Shown here: positions 18,203 through 27,550 of the stretch, in pieces
How the letters are laid out: every line of letters begins with the position of its first letter
Numbering within the stretch: the stretch's first letter is position 1
Assembly: GCA_965220985.1 (NCBI GenBank)
Contig: OZ244854.1
Coordinates: 558,001-622,000 of the forward strand
Direction of reading: 5' to 3'
Length of the DNA: 64,000 nt
Source: JAPPHA01 sp965220985
Lineage (GTDB): Bacteria; Pseudomonadota; Alphaproteobacteria; Rhodobacterales; Rhodobacteraceae
Position numbers and translations under genes: made by a program
Notes under the pieces: generated by a model
The model's input: only the letters and a program-made list of their open reading frames with translations
Told to the model about the DNA's origin: nothing
Database searches by the model: none

Positions 18203-18678
18203 GGCGGACACGGGCGCAGCGGCTCGCAGCGTTTTGCGTGACGAGTGCCGAACAATTTTGAAGGGAAGCGCTGCCTCTTTGCCCGACCGATCCTTGCACG
18301 ATTGAAGCGAGTCGCCCAACTCCAACGAGTGACAACTGTTCTCGCCGGCAAGATTCGTTGCGGCTTGGCCTTGGCGATGATGATGGCGATGGTGCTCGGT
18401 CATGTTCGTGCCGGTCGCGAGGAGTTGATGCGGTCGCTGGTGAAGGCTCACTGCGCCAACATCGGATCGATTCCGTTTCCGTTACGCAATGGCGCAGAGA
18501 CACTGCGGAAGCGGCCCCTTTCTGTTCCTGTCATGAACTTTTCAGTCTGCAGAATCTGCAACAGGAATTTGCCTGCGGCAGTTGGTCAACTGCGGTTGGC
18601 TGACGGAGCTTCGGGCCAGACAACGTGCCGTTCATTCCGAAAACCGCTGCAACGCAGATGCCTCTGCGTGGATGCCGC
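18203..18678. other. Intergenic stretch without recognisable genes
   Basis: About 475 nt between the permease gene and the promoter of the DeoR operon. Frames are open on both strands but none has a ribosome binding site, a domain or protein-like composition. I see nothing functional here. Confidence 0.5.
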
Positions 18679-18707
18679 TTGACGGAAAAAAATTGCGCAC
18701 TTACCAT
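18679..18707 (+). promoter_or_regulatory. Probable promoter of the DeoR-Ugp operon
   Basis: TTGACG (18679-18684), a 17-nt A-rich spacer, and TACCAT (18702-18707) form a good sigma-70-type promoter. It ends 26 nt before the regulator's ATG at 18734. It is the only such match in the region. Confidence 0.5.
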
Positions 18708-18733
18708 CGATATTGATCATTTGAGGGACCCAA

Positions 18734-19549
18734 ATGAACGAAATGCGCACAAACAAGCAAAATCGCGCATTGGCCGATGATTTCCGTCTTGGCGCCGCCC
18801 GTCGCCGCAGAATCGTGGACCTGGTTGAGGGGCGAGGGTCGGTTGCCGTGGGGGAGCTTTCAAAAGAGCTGGGCGTTTCCGCTGCAACCATTCGCCGAGA
18901 CCTCAAGGAGCTTGGAGAGACCGGCGTCATCACGCGTACGCATGGCGGGGTCGTGAACAACGCCAGCGCCTTGATCGACCTTCCGAACAACGAGCGAATG
19001 TTGCTCCACTCCGAAGAAAAGCGCCGCATCGGACATGCCGCGATCATGCTACTCGTGGGCGACGAGACCGTGTTCCTCGACGCCGGCACGACGGCGCTTG
19101 CAGTTGCGGAAATCGCCCACAGGAAGCCGGGTTGCCGTTACGTAACCTCGTGCCTTCGGATCGCGTCTCGGCTGCGTGACCAGGGAATCCCGAATTTCTA
19201 TCTGATCGGAGGCGCCTACATCGGTGTGAACGATTCCTTCGGCGGTCGACTTGCCATCTCCGCGATCCGCACGCTGTCCTTCGACATCTCCTTTCTCTGT
19301 TGCACGTCCATCGACATTTCCAGTCGCTCGATCTCGATCGGAGATGAACGATACAGCCAGATACAGGCTGAGGTCGTGTCAATGTCACGCCAGAACATGG
19401 TCGTCGCGCATCATGAGAAGATCGAAGCCGGCGGTTTCATCAGGACGGCGTCTTTCGACGACATCGATTGCATCATCACTGACGATGGAATTGACGCGGA
19501 CAGTCGGCAGCGACTCGAGAGCGCCGACATCTCGCTGGTGCTGGCATGA
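18734..19549 (+). CDS. DeoR/GlpR-family transcription repressor
   Basis: 271 residues. The N-terminal DeoR helix-turn-helix (about 24-78) contains the family signature around VSAATIRRDLKELGE followed by RTHGG. The C-terminal DeoRC sugar-phosphate-sensing domain follows, with DAGTT at about 117. Family members sense a phosphorylated sugar or polyol and repress adjacent catabolic operons. It is the first gene of the operon and overlaps the ATPase gene by ATGA, so it is autoregulated with the transporter. A phosphorylated glycerol or inositol derivative is the likely effector given the downstream genes. Confidence 0.9.
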   Translation: MNEMRTNKQNRALADDFRLGAARRRRIVDLVEGRGSVAVGELSKELGVSAATIRRDLKELGETGVITRTHGGVVNNASALIDLPNNERMLLHSEEKRRIGHAAIMLLVGDETVFLDAGTTALAVAEIAHRKPGCRYVTSCLRIASRLRDQGIPNFYLIGGAYIGVNDSFGGRLAISAIRTLSFDISFLCCTSIDISSRSISIGDERYSQIQAEVVSMSRQNMVVAHHEKIEAGGFIRTASFDDIDCIITDDGIDADSRQRLESADISLVLA

Positions 19550-20610
19550 GTGCCGGAGGCGTGTTTCTCGAGGTGGTCAACCTCAAGAAGAACTGGGGCG
19601 CGGTGCAGGTTCTGTCAGACGTCAATTTCGACATTGAGCCGGGTGGATTCCTGACGCTTCTCGGTCCTTCAGGCTGCGGCAAGAGCACCATTCTGCGGCT
19701 GGTCTCGGGCCTTGACGAGGTCAGCGGCGGCCAGATCCTCATCGGCGGCAAGGATGTCGCGCACGTCCCAGCGGCAGAACGCAACATCGGCATGGTATTC
19801 CAGAACTATGCGCTCTTCCCGCACATGACAATCGCCGAGAACATTACATACGGGCTTAACGTCCGGAAGGTCGCGAAGGCCGACAAGAAGAAGGCGCTGG
19901 CACGCGTGGCCGAAATGATGGGCCTCAGCGAGCTCTTGGACCGGAAACCTTCCCAGCTCTCGGGCGGTCAGCAACAGCGCGTCGCACTGGCACGGGTTCT
20001 GGTGTCGGACCGGCCGCTGGTCCTGATGGACGAGCCACTGTCCAACCTCGACGCCAAGCTTCGCGTCGAAATCAGAAGCGAGATTCGCTCACTGAACAGG
20101 AAGCTGGGGATAACGGTCGTCTACGTCACCCATGACCAGAGTGAAGCGCTGTCCATGTCCGATCGTGTTGTCCTCATGAATGCGGGTGATGTCAGCCAGG
20201 TTGGCACGCCGCAAGACCTGTACGACAAGCCCGCTAACATCTTCGCTGCCGGATTCATCGGCACGCCGCCCATGAATCTGCTGTCGACTGGCGATGTGCG
20301 CGCGCCATCGACGCTTGCTCCCGAAGGCGGCATGGCTCCCTGCGACACGATCTTCGGCGTCCGACCCGAAAGCCTGTCCCTGAATGCAAACGGTGTCGAC
20401 TTCAGCGCAACCGCGCGGGTCGAAAGTCTCGAATACGAGGGCAAGGTCTTTCTGGTGCATCTGGTCGCGCCCTCGGGCACGCGTTTTGTCGTGGCCCATG
20501 CAGGGGACGGGGCGCCCGAAGAAGGGTCAGAGGTCAATGTCGGCTGGACGGCTGCCAGCACGCATCTTTTTTCGAAAGCGGACGGAGATCGAAGGAATTT
20601 CACCATTTGA
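19546..20610 (+). CDS. ugpC: ABC transporter ATPase, UgpC/MalK family
   Basis: 354 residues with Walker A GPSGCGKST (about 39-47), signature LSGGQQQR, Walker B LVLMDEP, H-loop VTHDQ, and a C-terminal TOBE-type regulatory domain. It belongs to the carbohydrate-uptake (CUT1) subfamily. It energises the importer formed with the binding protein and two permeases downstream. The symbol is assigned by operon similarity to Ugp and does not prove glycerol-3-phosphate as substrate. Confidence 0.85.
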   Translation: MSAGGVFLEVVNLKKNWGAVQVLSDVNFDIEPGGFLTLLGPSGCGKSTILRLVSGLDEVSGGQILIGGKDVAHVPAAERNIGMVFQNYALFPHMTIAENITYGLNVRKVAKADKKKALARVAEMMGLSELLDRKPSQLSGGQQQRVALARVLVSDRPLVLMDEPLSNLDAKLRVEIRSEIRSLNRKLGITVVYVTHDQSEALSMSDRVVLMNAGDVSQVGTPQDLYDKPANIFAAGFIGTPPMNLLSTGDVRAPSTLAPEGGMAPCDTIFGVRPESLSLNANGVDFSATARVESLEYEGKVFLVHLVAPSGTRFVVAHAGDGAPEEGSEVNVGWTAASTHLFSKADGDRRNFTI

Positions 20611-20626
20611 TACCCGTCCCACAAAA

Positions 20627-20645
20627 CCGCCGCCTGAAGCGGCGG
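20627..20645 (+). promoter_or_regulatory. Hairpin before the binding-protein gene
   Basis: CCGCCGC (20627-20633) and GCGGCGG (20639-20645) form a perfect 7-bp stem with a 5-nt loop, a few bases before the AAGGAGG of ugpB. It may separate the ATPase and binding-protein parts of the message or protect the 5' end of a processed transcript. Confidence 0.4.
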
Positions 20646-20663
20646 CAACAAGGAGGAGAAACC

Positions 20664-21950
20664 ATGAAAATCCGAACAACGACAGCCCTGTCGCTGGCAA
20701 TGGGAGCGGCGATGAGCATGACCGCACCAACGGTTCATGCGGCTGACCTGGAATTCTATTTTCCGGTCGGCGTGAACGCACCCGCCGTGGCGACGATCGA
20801 GCAGCTCACCAACGCTTGGGCTGCCCAAAACCCTCAGCACACAGTGAAGGCAGTCTATGCCGGCAACTACGAGGAAACGACCACGAAGGCTCTGACTGCT
20901 GCGCAAGCGGGCGACCCGCCGCAGGTGGCAGTGCTTCTGGCGATCGACATCTTCACGTTGATCGAAGAGGACGTGATCACGCCGATCTCCGATATCGCGA
21001 CCTCGCCCGAGGATCAGGCCTGGATCGACAGCTTCTACGAAGGCTTCATGGTCGACACCCGCTTCGACGGGAAGGTCTACTCGATCCCGTTCCAACGCTC
21101 CACGCCAGTGTTCTACTACAACAAGGACTCCTGGCGCGCCGCCGGCCTCGACCCTGATGTCACGCCGACGACCTGGGACGAGATGATCGAGATGGGCAAG
21201 AAATTGACGATCAAGGACGACAACGGGAATGTCACGCAGTGGGGCACGCGCATCCCGAACCTCGGGCTTGCGGGCGCGTGGCTGTTCGGCGGCCTCGTCA
21301 AGTCCAAGGGCGACGTCCTTTCCACCGACACCGGCACGGAGGCGCGCTTCGACACCGAGGCAGCCAAGGCCTCGCTCGAGTTCATGCTTCGGCTGGCAGA
21401 AGAAGAAGTCATGGCACCGGGCGGCATCACGTGGGGCGACACGCCCAAGGCCTTCCTCGAAGGCCAGGCGGCATCGATCTGGACCTCGACCGGCAACCTC
21501 GCCTTCATCAACGAGAACGCCGAGTTTGACTGGGGTGTCGGATTCCTTCCCGGCGGCGACGGGCCAGGAGCGCCCGTGGGGGGCGGCAACTTCTACATCT
21601 TCAAGGACATTTCCGATGAAGAGCGTGAAGCCGCCCTCGACTTCGTCAGGTTCATGACGACGTCCGAAAACCAGGCAATCTGGGCCATGGCGACGGGTTA
21701 TGTTGCTCCGAGCCAGGCGGCTTGGGAAACGCCCGAGATGCAGGCCTATGCCGAGCGCCTGCCACAGGCCCTCGTCGCTCTTGAGCAAATGCCCCACGCC
21801 TATCGCGAATTCGCGACCTTCCAGCGGGCTCGGGTCACGCAGTTTCTGGTGGACGCGATTGAAGGCGTCATCACAGGCCAGGCCGACGCCGCCACGGCGC
21901 TGGCTGAAGCACAGGAAAAGGCTGACAGGATCCTTGGCGAGTATCGTTGA
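20664..21950 (+). CDS. ugpB: ABC transporter periplasmic binding protein, UgpB-like
   Basis: 428 residues from ATG 20664 (AAGGAGG seven bases upstream). A signal peptide is cleaved near VHA-A. The mature protein starts LEFYFPVGVNAPA, which resembles the opening of UgpB glycerol-3-phosphate and glycerophosphodiester binding proteins, and has the CUT1 pattern throughout, including FQRSTPVFYYNKD and the late ALVALEQM region. It should bind the substrate in the periplasm. Two hairpins bracket this gene, consistent with high expression of the binding protein. Confidence 0.85.
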   Translation: MKIRTTTALSLAMGAAMSMTAPTVHAADLEFYFPVGVNAPAVATIEQLTNAWAAQNPQHTVKAVYAGNYEETTTKALTAAQAGDPPQVAVLLAIDIFTLIEEDVITPISDIATSPEDQAWIDSFYEGFMVDTRFDGKVYSIPFQRSTPVFYYNKDSWRAAGLDPDVTPTTWDEMIEMGKKLTIKDDNGNVTQWGTRIPNLGLAGAWLFGGLVKSKGDVLSTDTGTEARFDTEAAKASLEFMLRLAEEEVMAPGGITWGDTPKAFLEGQAASIWTSTGNLAFINENAEFDWGVGFLPGGDGPGAPVGGGNFYIFKDISDEEREAALDFVRFMTTSENQAIWAMATGYVAPSQAAWETPEMQAYAERLPQALVALEQMPHAYREFATFQRARVTQFLVDAIEGVITGQADAATALAEAQEKADRILGEYR

Positions 21951-21966
21951 GGACTGATCGCAGCTT

Positions 21967-21995
21967 CTGCGCGCCACGCCTGCCGTGGCGCGCAG
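21967..21995 (+). promoter_or_regulatory. Strong hairpin after the binding-protein gene
   Basis: CTGCGCGCCAC (21967-21977) pairs perfectly with GTGGCGCGCAG (21985-21995) around a 7-nt loop. There is no T-run, so it is unlikely to terminate fully. It sits right after the binding-protein stop and would protect that transcript from 3' decay. Confidence 0.6.
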
Positions 21996-22029
21996 ACATT
22001 CACCTCCAGGCATCCGGATGAACTGACAC

Positions 22030-22905
22030 ATGAACATGCGCTTGTCATTCGGGATGGGGTTCATCCTGCTCGTGATGCCATGCTCGCTTCTCGTTGCATT
22101 CACGCATTATCCTGCACTCAAGGCATTGCTGAATTCGTTTTGGAACAATGGCACCTCGTTCCGGCCGTCGCGTTTTGTCGGAATGACGAACTACGAGACG
22201 CTTCTCGAAGACGACAAGCTGATGCAAGTGCTGATCAACAGCCTGATCTATGCCCTTGGCACCATTCCCCTCGCCATTGGGCTCGCGATTGGCATGGCCC
22301 TTCTCGTCAATTCCAAGCTGCCCGCGACCGGGCTGATGCGCCTGTCGTTCTTCATGCCGACCATGCTGCCCATGGTGGCGGTCGCGAATATCTGGCTGTT
22401 TTTCTACGCACCGGGAATCGGCCTCGCTTCGCAGCTTCTGAATGCCGTCGGCCTGCCCTCGATCAACTTCCTCGGCAGCACCGACACATCGCTCGCCTCG
22501 ATGATGGCTGTCGCCGTCTGGAAGGAAGCGGGCCTTTTCATGATTTTCTATCTCGCCGCTCTGCAATCCATCCCGACCAACCTCAAGGATGCCGCCCGTC
22601 TGGAGGGCGCGGGATCGGTTCGCATTTTCTTCGACGTGGTGCTGCCGCTTCTGAAACCCACCACAATCTTCGTGGCCGTGAACGCGCTCATCAACGCTTT
22701 CCGCCTCGTCGACCACATCGTGGTCATGACCCGCGGCGGCCCGAGCAACTCGAGCTCGCTCCTTCTCTACTACATCTACGAAGTCACTTTCGGGTTCCGC
22801 GACTTCGCCTATGGAGCCACGCTGACCGTGCTGATGGTCGTGATTCTGGGCGTCCTGGCGGCTCTCCAGTTCTGGGTGCTCGACAGAAAGGCGCATTACC
22901 AATGA
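22030..22905 (+). CDS. ugpA: ABC transporter permease, UgpA-like
   Basis: 291 residues with about six membrane helices and the cytoplasmic coupling loop DAARLEGAGSVRIFFDVVLP. This is the MalF/UgpA half of a CUT1 importer. It starts 79 nt after the binding-protein gene and ends in an ATGA overlap with the second permease. Confidence 0.9.
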   Translation: MNMRLSFGMGFILLVMPCSLLVAFTHYPALKALLNSFWNNGTSFRPSRFVGMTNYETLLEDDKLMQVLINSLIYALGTIPLAIGLAIGMALLVNSKLPATGLMRLSFFMPTMLPMVAVANIWLFFYAPGIGLASQLLNAVGLPSINFLGSTDTSLASMMAVAVWKEAGLFMIFYLAALQSIPTNLKDAARLEGAGSVRIFFDVVLPLLKPTTIFVAVNALINAFRLVDHIVVMTRGGPSNSSSLLLYYIYEVTFGFRDFAYGATLTVLMVVILGVLAALQFWVLDRKAHYQ

Positions 22906-23714
22906 CCAGCGGGCTCAACAGGATTGCACTCACGACGGTCGCCTTTGTCTTGGCCGCCGTCTGGGGGCTGCCGTTTCTCTACTCGATCTGGACCGCGTTC
23001 CACCCAGAGAAGTATTCGGCCAACTTCGTTTGGAACGCACCGCTGACGCTGTCGAATTTCACGGAGGCTTGGCAGGCTGCACCGTTTGCGCTCTACTTCC
23101 TCAACACCGTGATCCTCATCGTCACGGTTCTGGTCGCAAACCTGATCCTGTGCACGCTCGTGGCCTATGCCTTCGTGCGCTATCGCTTCCGCTGGGCGGG
23201 ATTCCTGTTCAGCCTTGTCATGGTGCAGCTTCTGATCTCTCCCGAGATCCTGATCGTGGAAAACTACCTGACCCTGTCGAACATCGGACTGACGGACACG
23301 ATCATCGGCATCGCGCTGCCCTACCTCACATCCGCCTTTGGCATCTTCCTGCTTCGCCAGACGTTCCTCACCATACCCAGGTCGCTTGACGAGGCTGCGC
23401 AGATGGAGGGCGCAAGCGCATGGCGTGTCCTCTGGACTGTCTACGTTCCGCTGGCGCGTCCCGTCTACCTTGCCTACGGGCTGGTCTCCATCAGTTTCCA
23501 CTGGAACAATTTTCTCTGGCCGCTGATCATCACCAACTCGCCCGAGGTGCGCCCGGTGACCGTCGGCTTGAGCGTCTTTGCGACCGTCGAGAGCGGCATC
23601 GAGTGGTCGCTCGTCAATGCGGCGACGCTGATGACCACCGCACCGCTGATTGTTGCATTCCTGATTTTCCAGAGACAGTTCGTGGCGAATTTCATGCGCG
23701 CGGGGATCAAGTGA
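22902..23714 (+). CDS. ugpE: ABC transporter permease, UgpE-like
   Basis: 270 residues, six predicted membrane helices, with coupling loop DEAAQMEGASAWRVLWTVYVP. This is the MalG/UgpE half of the importer. The ATG at 22902 overlaps the previous stop. An adjoining longer frame upstream is not protein-like. Confidence 0.9.
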   Translation: MTSGLNRIALTTVAFVLAAVWGLPFLYSIWTAFHPEKYSANFVWNAPLTLSNFTEAWQAAPFALYFLNTVILIVTVLVANLILCTLVAYAFVRYRFRWAGFLFSLVMVQLLISPEILIVENYLTLSNIGLTDTIIGIALPYLTSAFGIFLLRQTFLTIPRSLDEAAQMEGASAWRVLWTVYVPLARPVYLAYGLVSISFHWNNFLWPLIITNSPEVRPVTVGLSVFATVESGIEWSLVNAATLMTTAPLIVAFLIFQRQFVANFMRAGIK

Positions 23715-23745
23715 GGAGCCCTGCCAAATCGCTCGCGAACCTTGG

Positions 23746-24528
23746 ATGCCCACGATGAAGCTTGCGCATGTTTCGGACCTTCACTTGTGTGTGGAAGGCG
23801 CTGCTGCCGATCCGATGGGTGTCGCGGAGGCAATCGCGGCGGATCTGATCGCGATCTCCGAGTCACTCGATCTCGTCGTGGTTTCGGGTGATCTGACCGA
23901 ACGTGCCGAACACGATGCATTCGCCGAGTTCGAAAGGATGTTCAAAAAGATCGGCGTTCGGGTCGTCGTCGTCCCGGGCAACCACGACGGGCCGGAGGGC
24001 ATGAACGCATACAGCCGGTCCTCGACGGTTTTTGCAGACTGGAACATCACCAACAGGATCGTGGAGATCGCGGGGATTCGCGTCTTTGGGCTCGATACCT
24101 GCATCGAGGAGACCACGGAGGGCGCGCTCGACGACGGGGAGCTTGACCTTCTCGCGAAGGAAGTGGCGCGGGAGCGCGAAAGCCGGCTTGTCGTGGTGAT
24201 GCATCATCCGCCGCTGGTTCTCGGTCTGAAACGGTTCGACGGCTTTTGCCAACTCGAGAGTCGCGAGCGATTCCTCGATATCATGGGCGCGGCCCGCGAG
24301 CAGGTGATCGTGCTGTCTGGCCATGTTCACCGTCCATACGCCGCAAGCGAGGGACGGATTTCCTGTTTCGTTGCCGGCAGCATGGTTGCGCCCTACGATT
24401 CCGCGCTTCCGTTCGGAGATCTGACAATCCGGCCGGCGGCGCTTCAGGACTTCTACTACATTCACGACATCGCGCCCGGAGGCCGTCATGTCGTCACCCC
24501 GCAACGAGTCCGAGGGCTCGCCCGGTGA
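23746..24528 (+). CDS. Calcineurin-like metallophosphoesterase (phosphodiesterase)
   Basis: 260 residues with every metal-binding block of the family in order: DLH (11-13), GDLTE, GNHDG, HHPP and SGHVH. This matches CpdA/GpdQ-type class III phosphodiesterases. There is no signal peptide, so it acts in the cytosol on imported substrate. Encoded directly after a Ugp-like importer, it probably hydrolyses a glycerophosphodiester. The start could be ATG 23746 or 23755. The stop overlaps the next gene (TGATG). Confidence 0.85.
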   Translation: MPTMKLAHVSDLHLCVEGAAADPMGVAEAIAADLIAISESLDLVVVSGDLTERAEHDAFAEFERMFKKIGVRVVVVPGNHDGPEGMNAYSRSSTVFADWNITNRIVEIAGIRVFGLDTCIEETTEGALDDGELDLLAKEVARERESRLVVVMHHPPLVLGLKRFDGFCQLESRERFLDIMGAAREQVIVLSGHVHRPYAASEGRISCFVAGSMVAPYDSALPFGDLTIRPAALQDFYYIHDIAPGGRHVVTPQRVRGLAR

Positions 24529-25358
24529 TGCCGTCAACGCGGGATTTCGACGACCTGGTCGAAGTCGTGCGCAGCGCAGGCGCAAACGAGATCATGCCGC
24601 GCTTCCGCAACCTTTCAGAGAGCGATGTCGAGACCAAGTCGGGACCGAGGGACCTTGTCACGGTGGCTGACCGCGCGGCGGAAGAGGCGATCCGCCGCGG
24701 AGTCAAGGCGATTCTGCCAGGTGCCGAAGTGATCGGAGAGGAAGGCGTTGCCGAGGCCCCGGAACTGCTCGACGCCATCGGCACCAGCGAGACTTGCGTG
24801 ATCGTCGATCCGATCGACGGGACGGGAAACTATGTTGCGGGACTTGCCGTGTTCGGGACGATTCTGTCCGTGGTCTACAAGGGGCAGACAACGGTGGGGC
24901 TTCTCTATGATCCGGTCCTGGACGACTGGATGTTCGCGTTTCGCGGCGAAGGAGCATGGTACCGCCGTCGCGACGGAACACTTGTGCAGCTTCGGTCGCA
25001 AGACGACGATGTCGCGCTGGACCAAGCCAAGGGATTCGTGACGCTGGGTGACTATGATGCTGCAACACGCGAAATCGTGCAGCGAGGCTTTGAAACGGTC
25101 TCCCACGTACGAGACATTCGCTGCTCGTGCCATGAGTACCGCGGGCTCGTCTCCGGATGCGTCGACTTTCTCCGCTCCTACGCATTGAAGCCATGGGATC
25201 ATGCGGCGGGCATCCTTCTGGTGAACGAAGCCGGCGGCTGGGCGGCGGTCGACGGCAACCGGCCCTATTGTCCGACTTTGCGGGACGGCAGAGTGATTGC
25301 CGCAAGGTCGGAATCACTGGGTCGGTGCATCGCGGAGCTTGCAGCGCCTCTGCCGTAA
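24528..25358 (+). CDS. Inositol-monophosphatase-family phosphatase
   Basis: 276 residues. Metal-binding motif 1 DPIDGTGN (94-101), the preceding GEE (about 70-72), and motif 2 WDHAAG (about 220) are intact, so an active Mg2+-dependent, lithium-sensitive-type phosphomonoesterase is expected. Substrates of the family include inositol phosphate, histidinol phosphate and glycerol phosphate. As the last gene of the operon it could dephosphorylate the monoester made by the phosphodiesterase. It begins in a TGATG overlap. Confidence 0.85.
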   Translation: MPSTRDFDDLVEVVRSAGANEIMPRFRNLSESDVETKSGPRDLVTVADRAAEEAIRRGVKAILPGAEVIGEEGVAEAPELLDAIGTSETCVIVDPIDGTGNYVAGLAVFGTILSVVYKGQTTVGLLYDPVLDDWMFAFRGEGAWYRRRDGTLVQLRSQDDDVALDQAKGFVTLGDYDAATREIVQRGFETVSHVRDIRCSCHEYRGLVSGCVDFLRSYALKPWDHAAGILLVNEAGGWAAVDGNRPYCPTLRDGRVIAARSESLGRCIAELAAPLP

Positions 25359-25554
25359 GAGGACCGAATGTTTGCCCGTTGTGGCGGATAGTGGAGAACA
25401 CAGCGTGATTTGCGAGCGGCATCCGCAGCTTCGGGTCAAATGGCATGCTGTTCGCCCCAAAAAACGGCTTCGACGCAAATGCCCCGGGTGTGATTTTCAT
25501 ATGGCAGATTGTTGATTTTTCAAGTCGTTGTAATTGAACGGTTTTTCCGAGGGC

Positions 25555-27231
25555 GGGGGCAGCCGAGATTCCCGATTTGGCGCGATTTCGCAAAAAAATC
25601 GCCCCGAGACGGCATTTTTTCAGAATCCGGCAAAGTTCCTGGCCCTGTGATCCGGTGATGGTAGAGTGCCCCAACGATAAACCTGGCTCCGATTTCGGGG
25701 CAAAGAGGAGCACTCTGGCCATGAAACTAATGACTGAAACGATCATTGCCAACAAGGAACTGACAGGCGACGTCATGCAAGGAGCAAGAGGGCGATTTCA
25801 GGCCGCGCTGGCCATGATCGGAGAGATTTTCGGACCGGACCTGAGGGAAGCGTGTGCCGACATGCATCGCGTGGACCCGCTTGCGGCCGAACTTGCGGTT
25901 CGCGACGACATCCTCGCCTTCGCTTGCTTGTTCATGGGCGGTTCATACGAGGCGTTGGACAATCACGGCGACCGCATCGAGGTCGGCGGCGTGACATACA
26001 GGAAAGCTGATGCCACCAGGGCAGTTGTGATGACGATGATGGGGCCGGTGGAATACATGCGCTCGCGCTACCGCCCGACGAACGGCAAGGGCGCTTCCAT
26101 CGTTCCGACCGATGGTCTTCTGGGCATTGTCGAAGGCGCCATGACGCCGGCTGCGGGAGGCCTTGGGAACTACTTGATGAGCTGCCTGACGGCCCGCGAG
26201 AGCAAGGAGGCGTTCGAGAGGTTCTGCGGGACGGGTCCTTCGACGAGCACTCTGATACGGATGACCGAGGAGGCGGGCCGCCGACTGGAGGCCAGCGGCG
26301 AAGAGATCGAGGCGGAGCTTCGGGCCGAGGAGAAGATCCCCGAGGAAGCTGTCGCAGTTCAGGTATCGATCGATGGCGTGATGATGAGAATGAACGCGGA
26401 GACGGAGGGGCCCCATGCTGCGGAGGCGGGTTGGCGAGAGGCGTCGTGCGGTGTCGTTGCGCTGCTCGATGCCGAAGGCAACACGTTGGAGAGCCGCTGT
26501 TTCGGGCGTCTTCCCGAACAGGGCAAGCAGAGCCTCAAGGCCCAGGTGAGCCGGGAAGCGTTCCACTGGCTGGGTCGCAAGGAAGGTCTGAAGCTTGTGG
26601 CGGTCGCGGACGGCGCGCGTGACAACTGGGGGTTTCTCGAAGGGATGAGTCCCGACGTCATGCTTCTGGATTATTTCCATTGTGCTCAACACGTTAAGGT
26701 CGTCGCCGACGCGGCCTTCGGCCCCGACAGCGCTGCGGGCACCGAATGGTTCGACAAATGGAGTCGCATCGTCCTCGACGAACCTGGAGGTGCAGGCAAG
26801 CTGATCAGTGCGGTGCGCTATCTCAAGGGGAAAGGAACCGGTCTGGCCGTGATCGAGCGGGAGATGAAGTATTTCCAAAGCAACCGCCGCCGCATGAACT
26901 ACCACGAAGCCAAGGCGGCGGGCTATCCCGTTGGATCCGGCGCTGTTGAGGCCAGCAACAAGATTCTCGTATCGCAACGCATGAAGCGTTCGGGTCAGCG
27001 ATGGGGGCGCAGTGGCGGACAGAGCGTGTTGTCTTTCCGAGCCCTGCTCAAGTCCGGTCGCCTGGACCGCGCATGGGAGCGGATTGCCAAGACCTGGCAG
27101 ACATGGATGCCCCCGGACGCGGCAAATGACAACTTGAAACTTGCCCGCGCAGCCTGATTCGTTCCGACACGACGAATCGTGGTGCCAACACTTCAAACAT
27201 GCGCCATACGAGAATCACACCCAATGCCCCC
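25555..27231 (+). mobile_element. ISKra4-family insertion sequence
   Basis: About 1.68 kb with one transposase gene. Imperfect terminal inverted repeats are visible: the left end begins GGGGGCA and continues to TTGGCGC (25555-25583). The complement of the right end (27201-27231) begins GGGGGCA and continues through GATTCTCG to ATGGCGC. I found no clear target-site duplication, so the ends may be off by a few bases or the duplication has decayed. It lies between the end of the phosphodiester operon and tRNA-Val. Confidence 0.75.
25721..27157 (+). CDS. ISKra4-family transposase
   Basis: 478 residues from ATG 25721 with GAGGAG upstream. The sequence reads as a complete ISKra4 transposase: an internal VSIDGVMM segment and AVADGARDNW carry catalytic acids of the DDE fold, LLDYFHCAQH follows, and the C-terminal third acid and helix lie in YPVGSGAVEASNK. 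No internal stop or frameshift was seen, so the element may still be active. Confidence 0.9.
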   Translation: MKLMTETIIANKELTGDVMQGARGRFQAALAMIGEIFGPDLREACADMHRVDPLAAELAVRDDILAFACLFMGGSYEALDNHGDRIEVGGVTYRKADATRAVVMTMMGPVEYMRSRYRPTNGKGASIVPTDGLLGIVEGAMTPAAGGLGNYLMSCLTARESKEAFERFCGTGPSTSTLIRMTEEAGRRLEASGEEIEAELRAEEKIPEEAVAVQVSIDGVMMRMNAETEGPHAAEAGWREASCGVVALLDAEGNTLESRCFGRLPEQGKQSLKAQVSREAFHWLGRKEGLKLVAVADGARDNWGFLEGMSPDVMLLDYFHCAQHVKVVADAAFGPDSAAGTEWFDKWSRIVLDEPGGAGKLISAVRYLKGKGTGLAVIEREMKYFQSNRRRMNYHEAKAAGYPVGSGAVEASNKILVSQRMKRSGQRWGRSGGQSVLSFRALLKSGRLDRAWERIAKTWQTWMPPDAANDNLKLARAA

Positions 27232-27301
27232 GAATCGCTTGATTTCGTGAAGGTCGATCAATATACGACGGTTTCTTCGCCTCTCGGCGTGCAGGACAGT
27301 C

Positions 27302-27376
27302 GGGCGTATAGCTCAGCGGGAGAGCACTTCGTTGACATCGAAGGGGTCACTGGTTCAATCCCAGTTACGCCCACCA
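27302..27376 (+). tRNA. tRNA-Val (anticodon GAC)
   Basis: The acceptor stem GGGCGTA pairs with TACGCCC and CCA is encoded. The D-arm carries AGCTCAGCGGGAGAGC, the anticodon arm CTTCG-TTGACAT-CGAAG has anticodon GAC, and the T-arm has GGTTCAATCC. All arms fold. The gene lies between an insertion sequence and rpmJ, close to the start of the defence-like island. Confidence 0.95.
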
Positions 27377-27424
27377 TGTTTCCGTATCTGACTGCGTTGA
27401 ACGGCACGAAAACAGGAGACAGTG

Positions 27425-27550
27425 ATGAAAGTCAGGAATTCCCTGAGATCGAGCAAGTCGCGTCATCGCGACTGCCGGATCGTCCGGCGCAAGGGACGCG
27501 TCTACGTGATCAACAAGACACAGCGTCGATTCAAGGCACGTCAGGGCTGA
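27425..27550 (+). CDS. rpmJ: 50S ribosomal protein L36
   Basis: 41 residues, basic, with the L36 features SSKSRHRDCRIVRRKGRVYV and the alphaproteobacterial ending NKTQRRFKARQG. It is of the cysteine-poor (zinc-free) type. The start is ATG 27425. It follows tRNA-Val by 48 nt. Confidence 0.95.
   Translation: MKVRNSLRSSKSRHRDCRIVRRKGRVYVINKTQRRFKARQG

Noticed and set aside
18245..18682. A 145-codon open frame between the betaine permease and the DeoR gene
   Set aside because: No ribosome binding site, no domain, and equally long frames on the opposite strand in the same GC-rich stretch; composition is not protein-like.
25401..25520. A minus-strand reading frame just outside the insertion sequence that looks briefly protein-like (begins MKITPGAFASKPFFG)
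   Set aside because: It runs into antisense of the phosphatase gene, lacks a ribosome binding site and matches no family I know.
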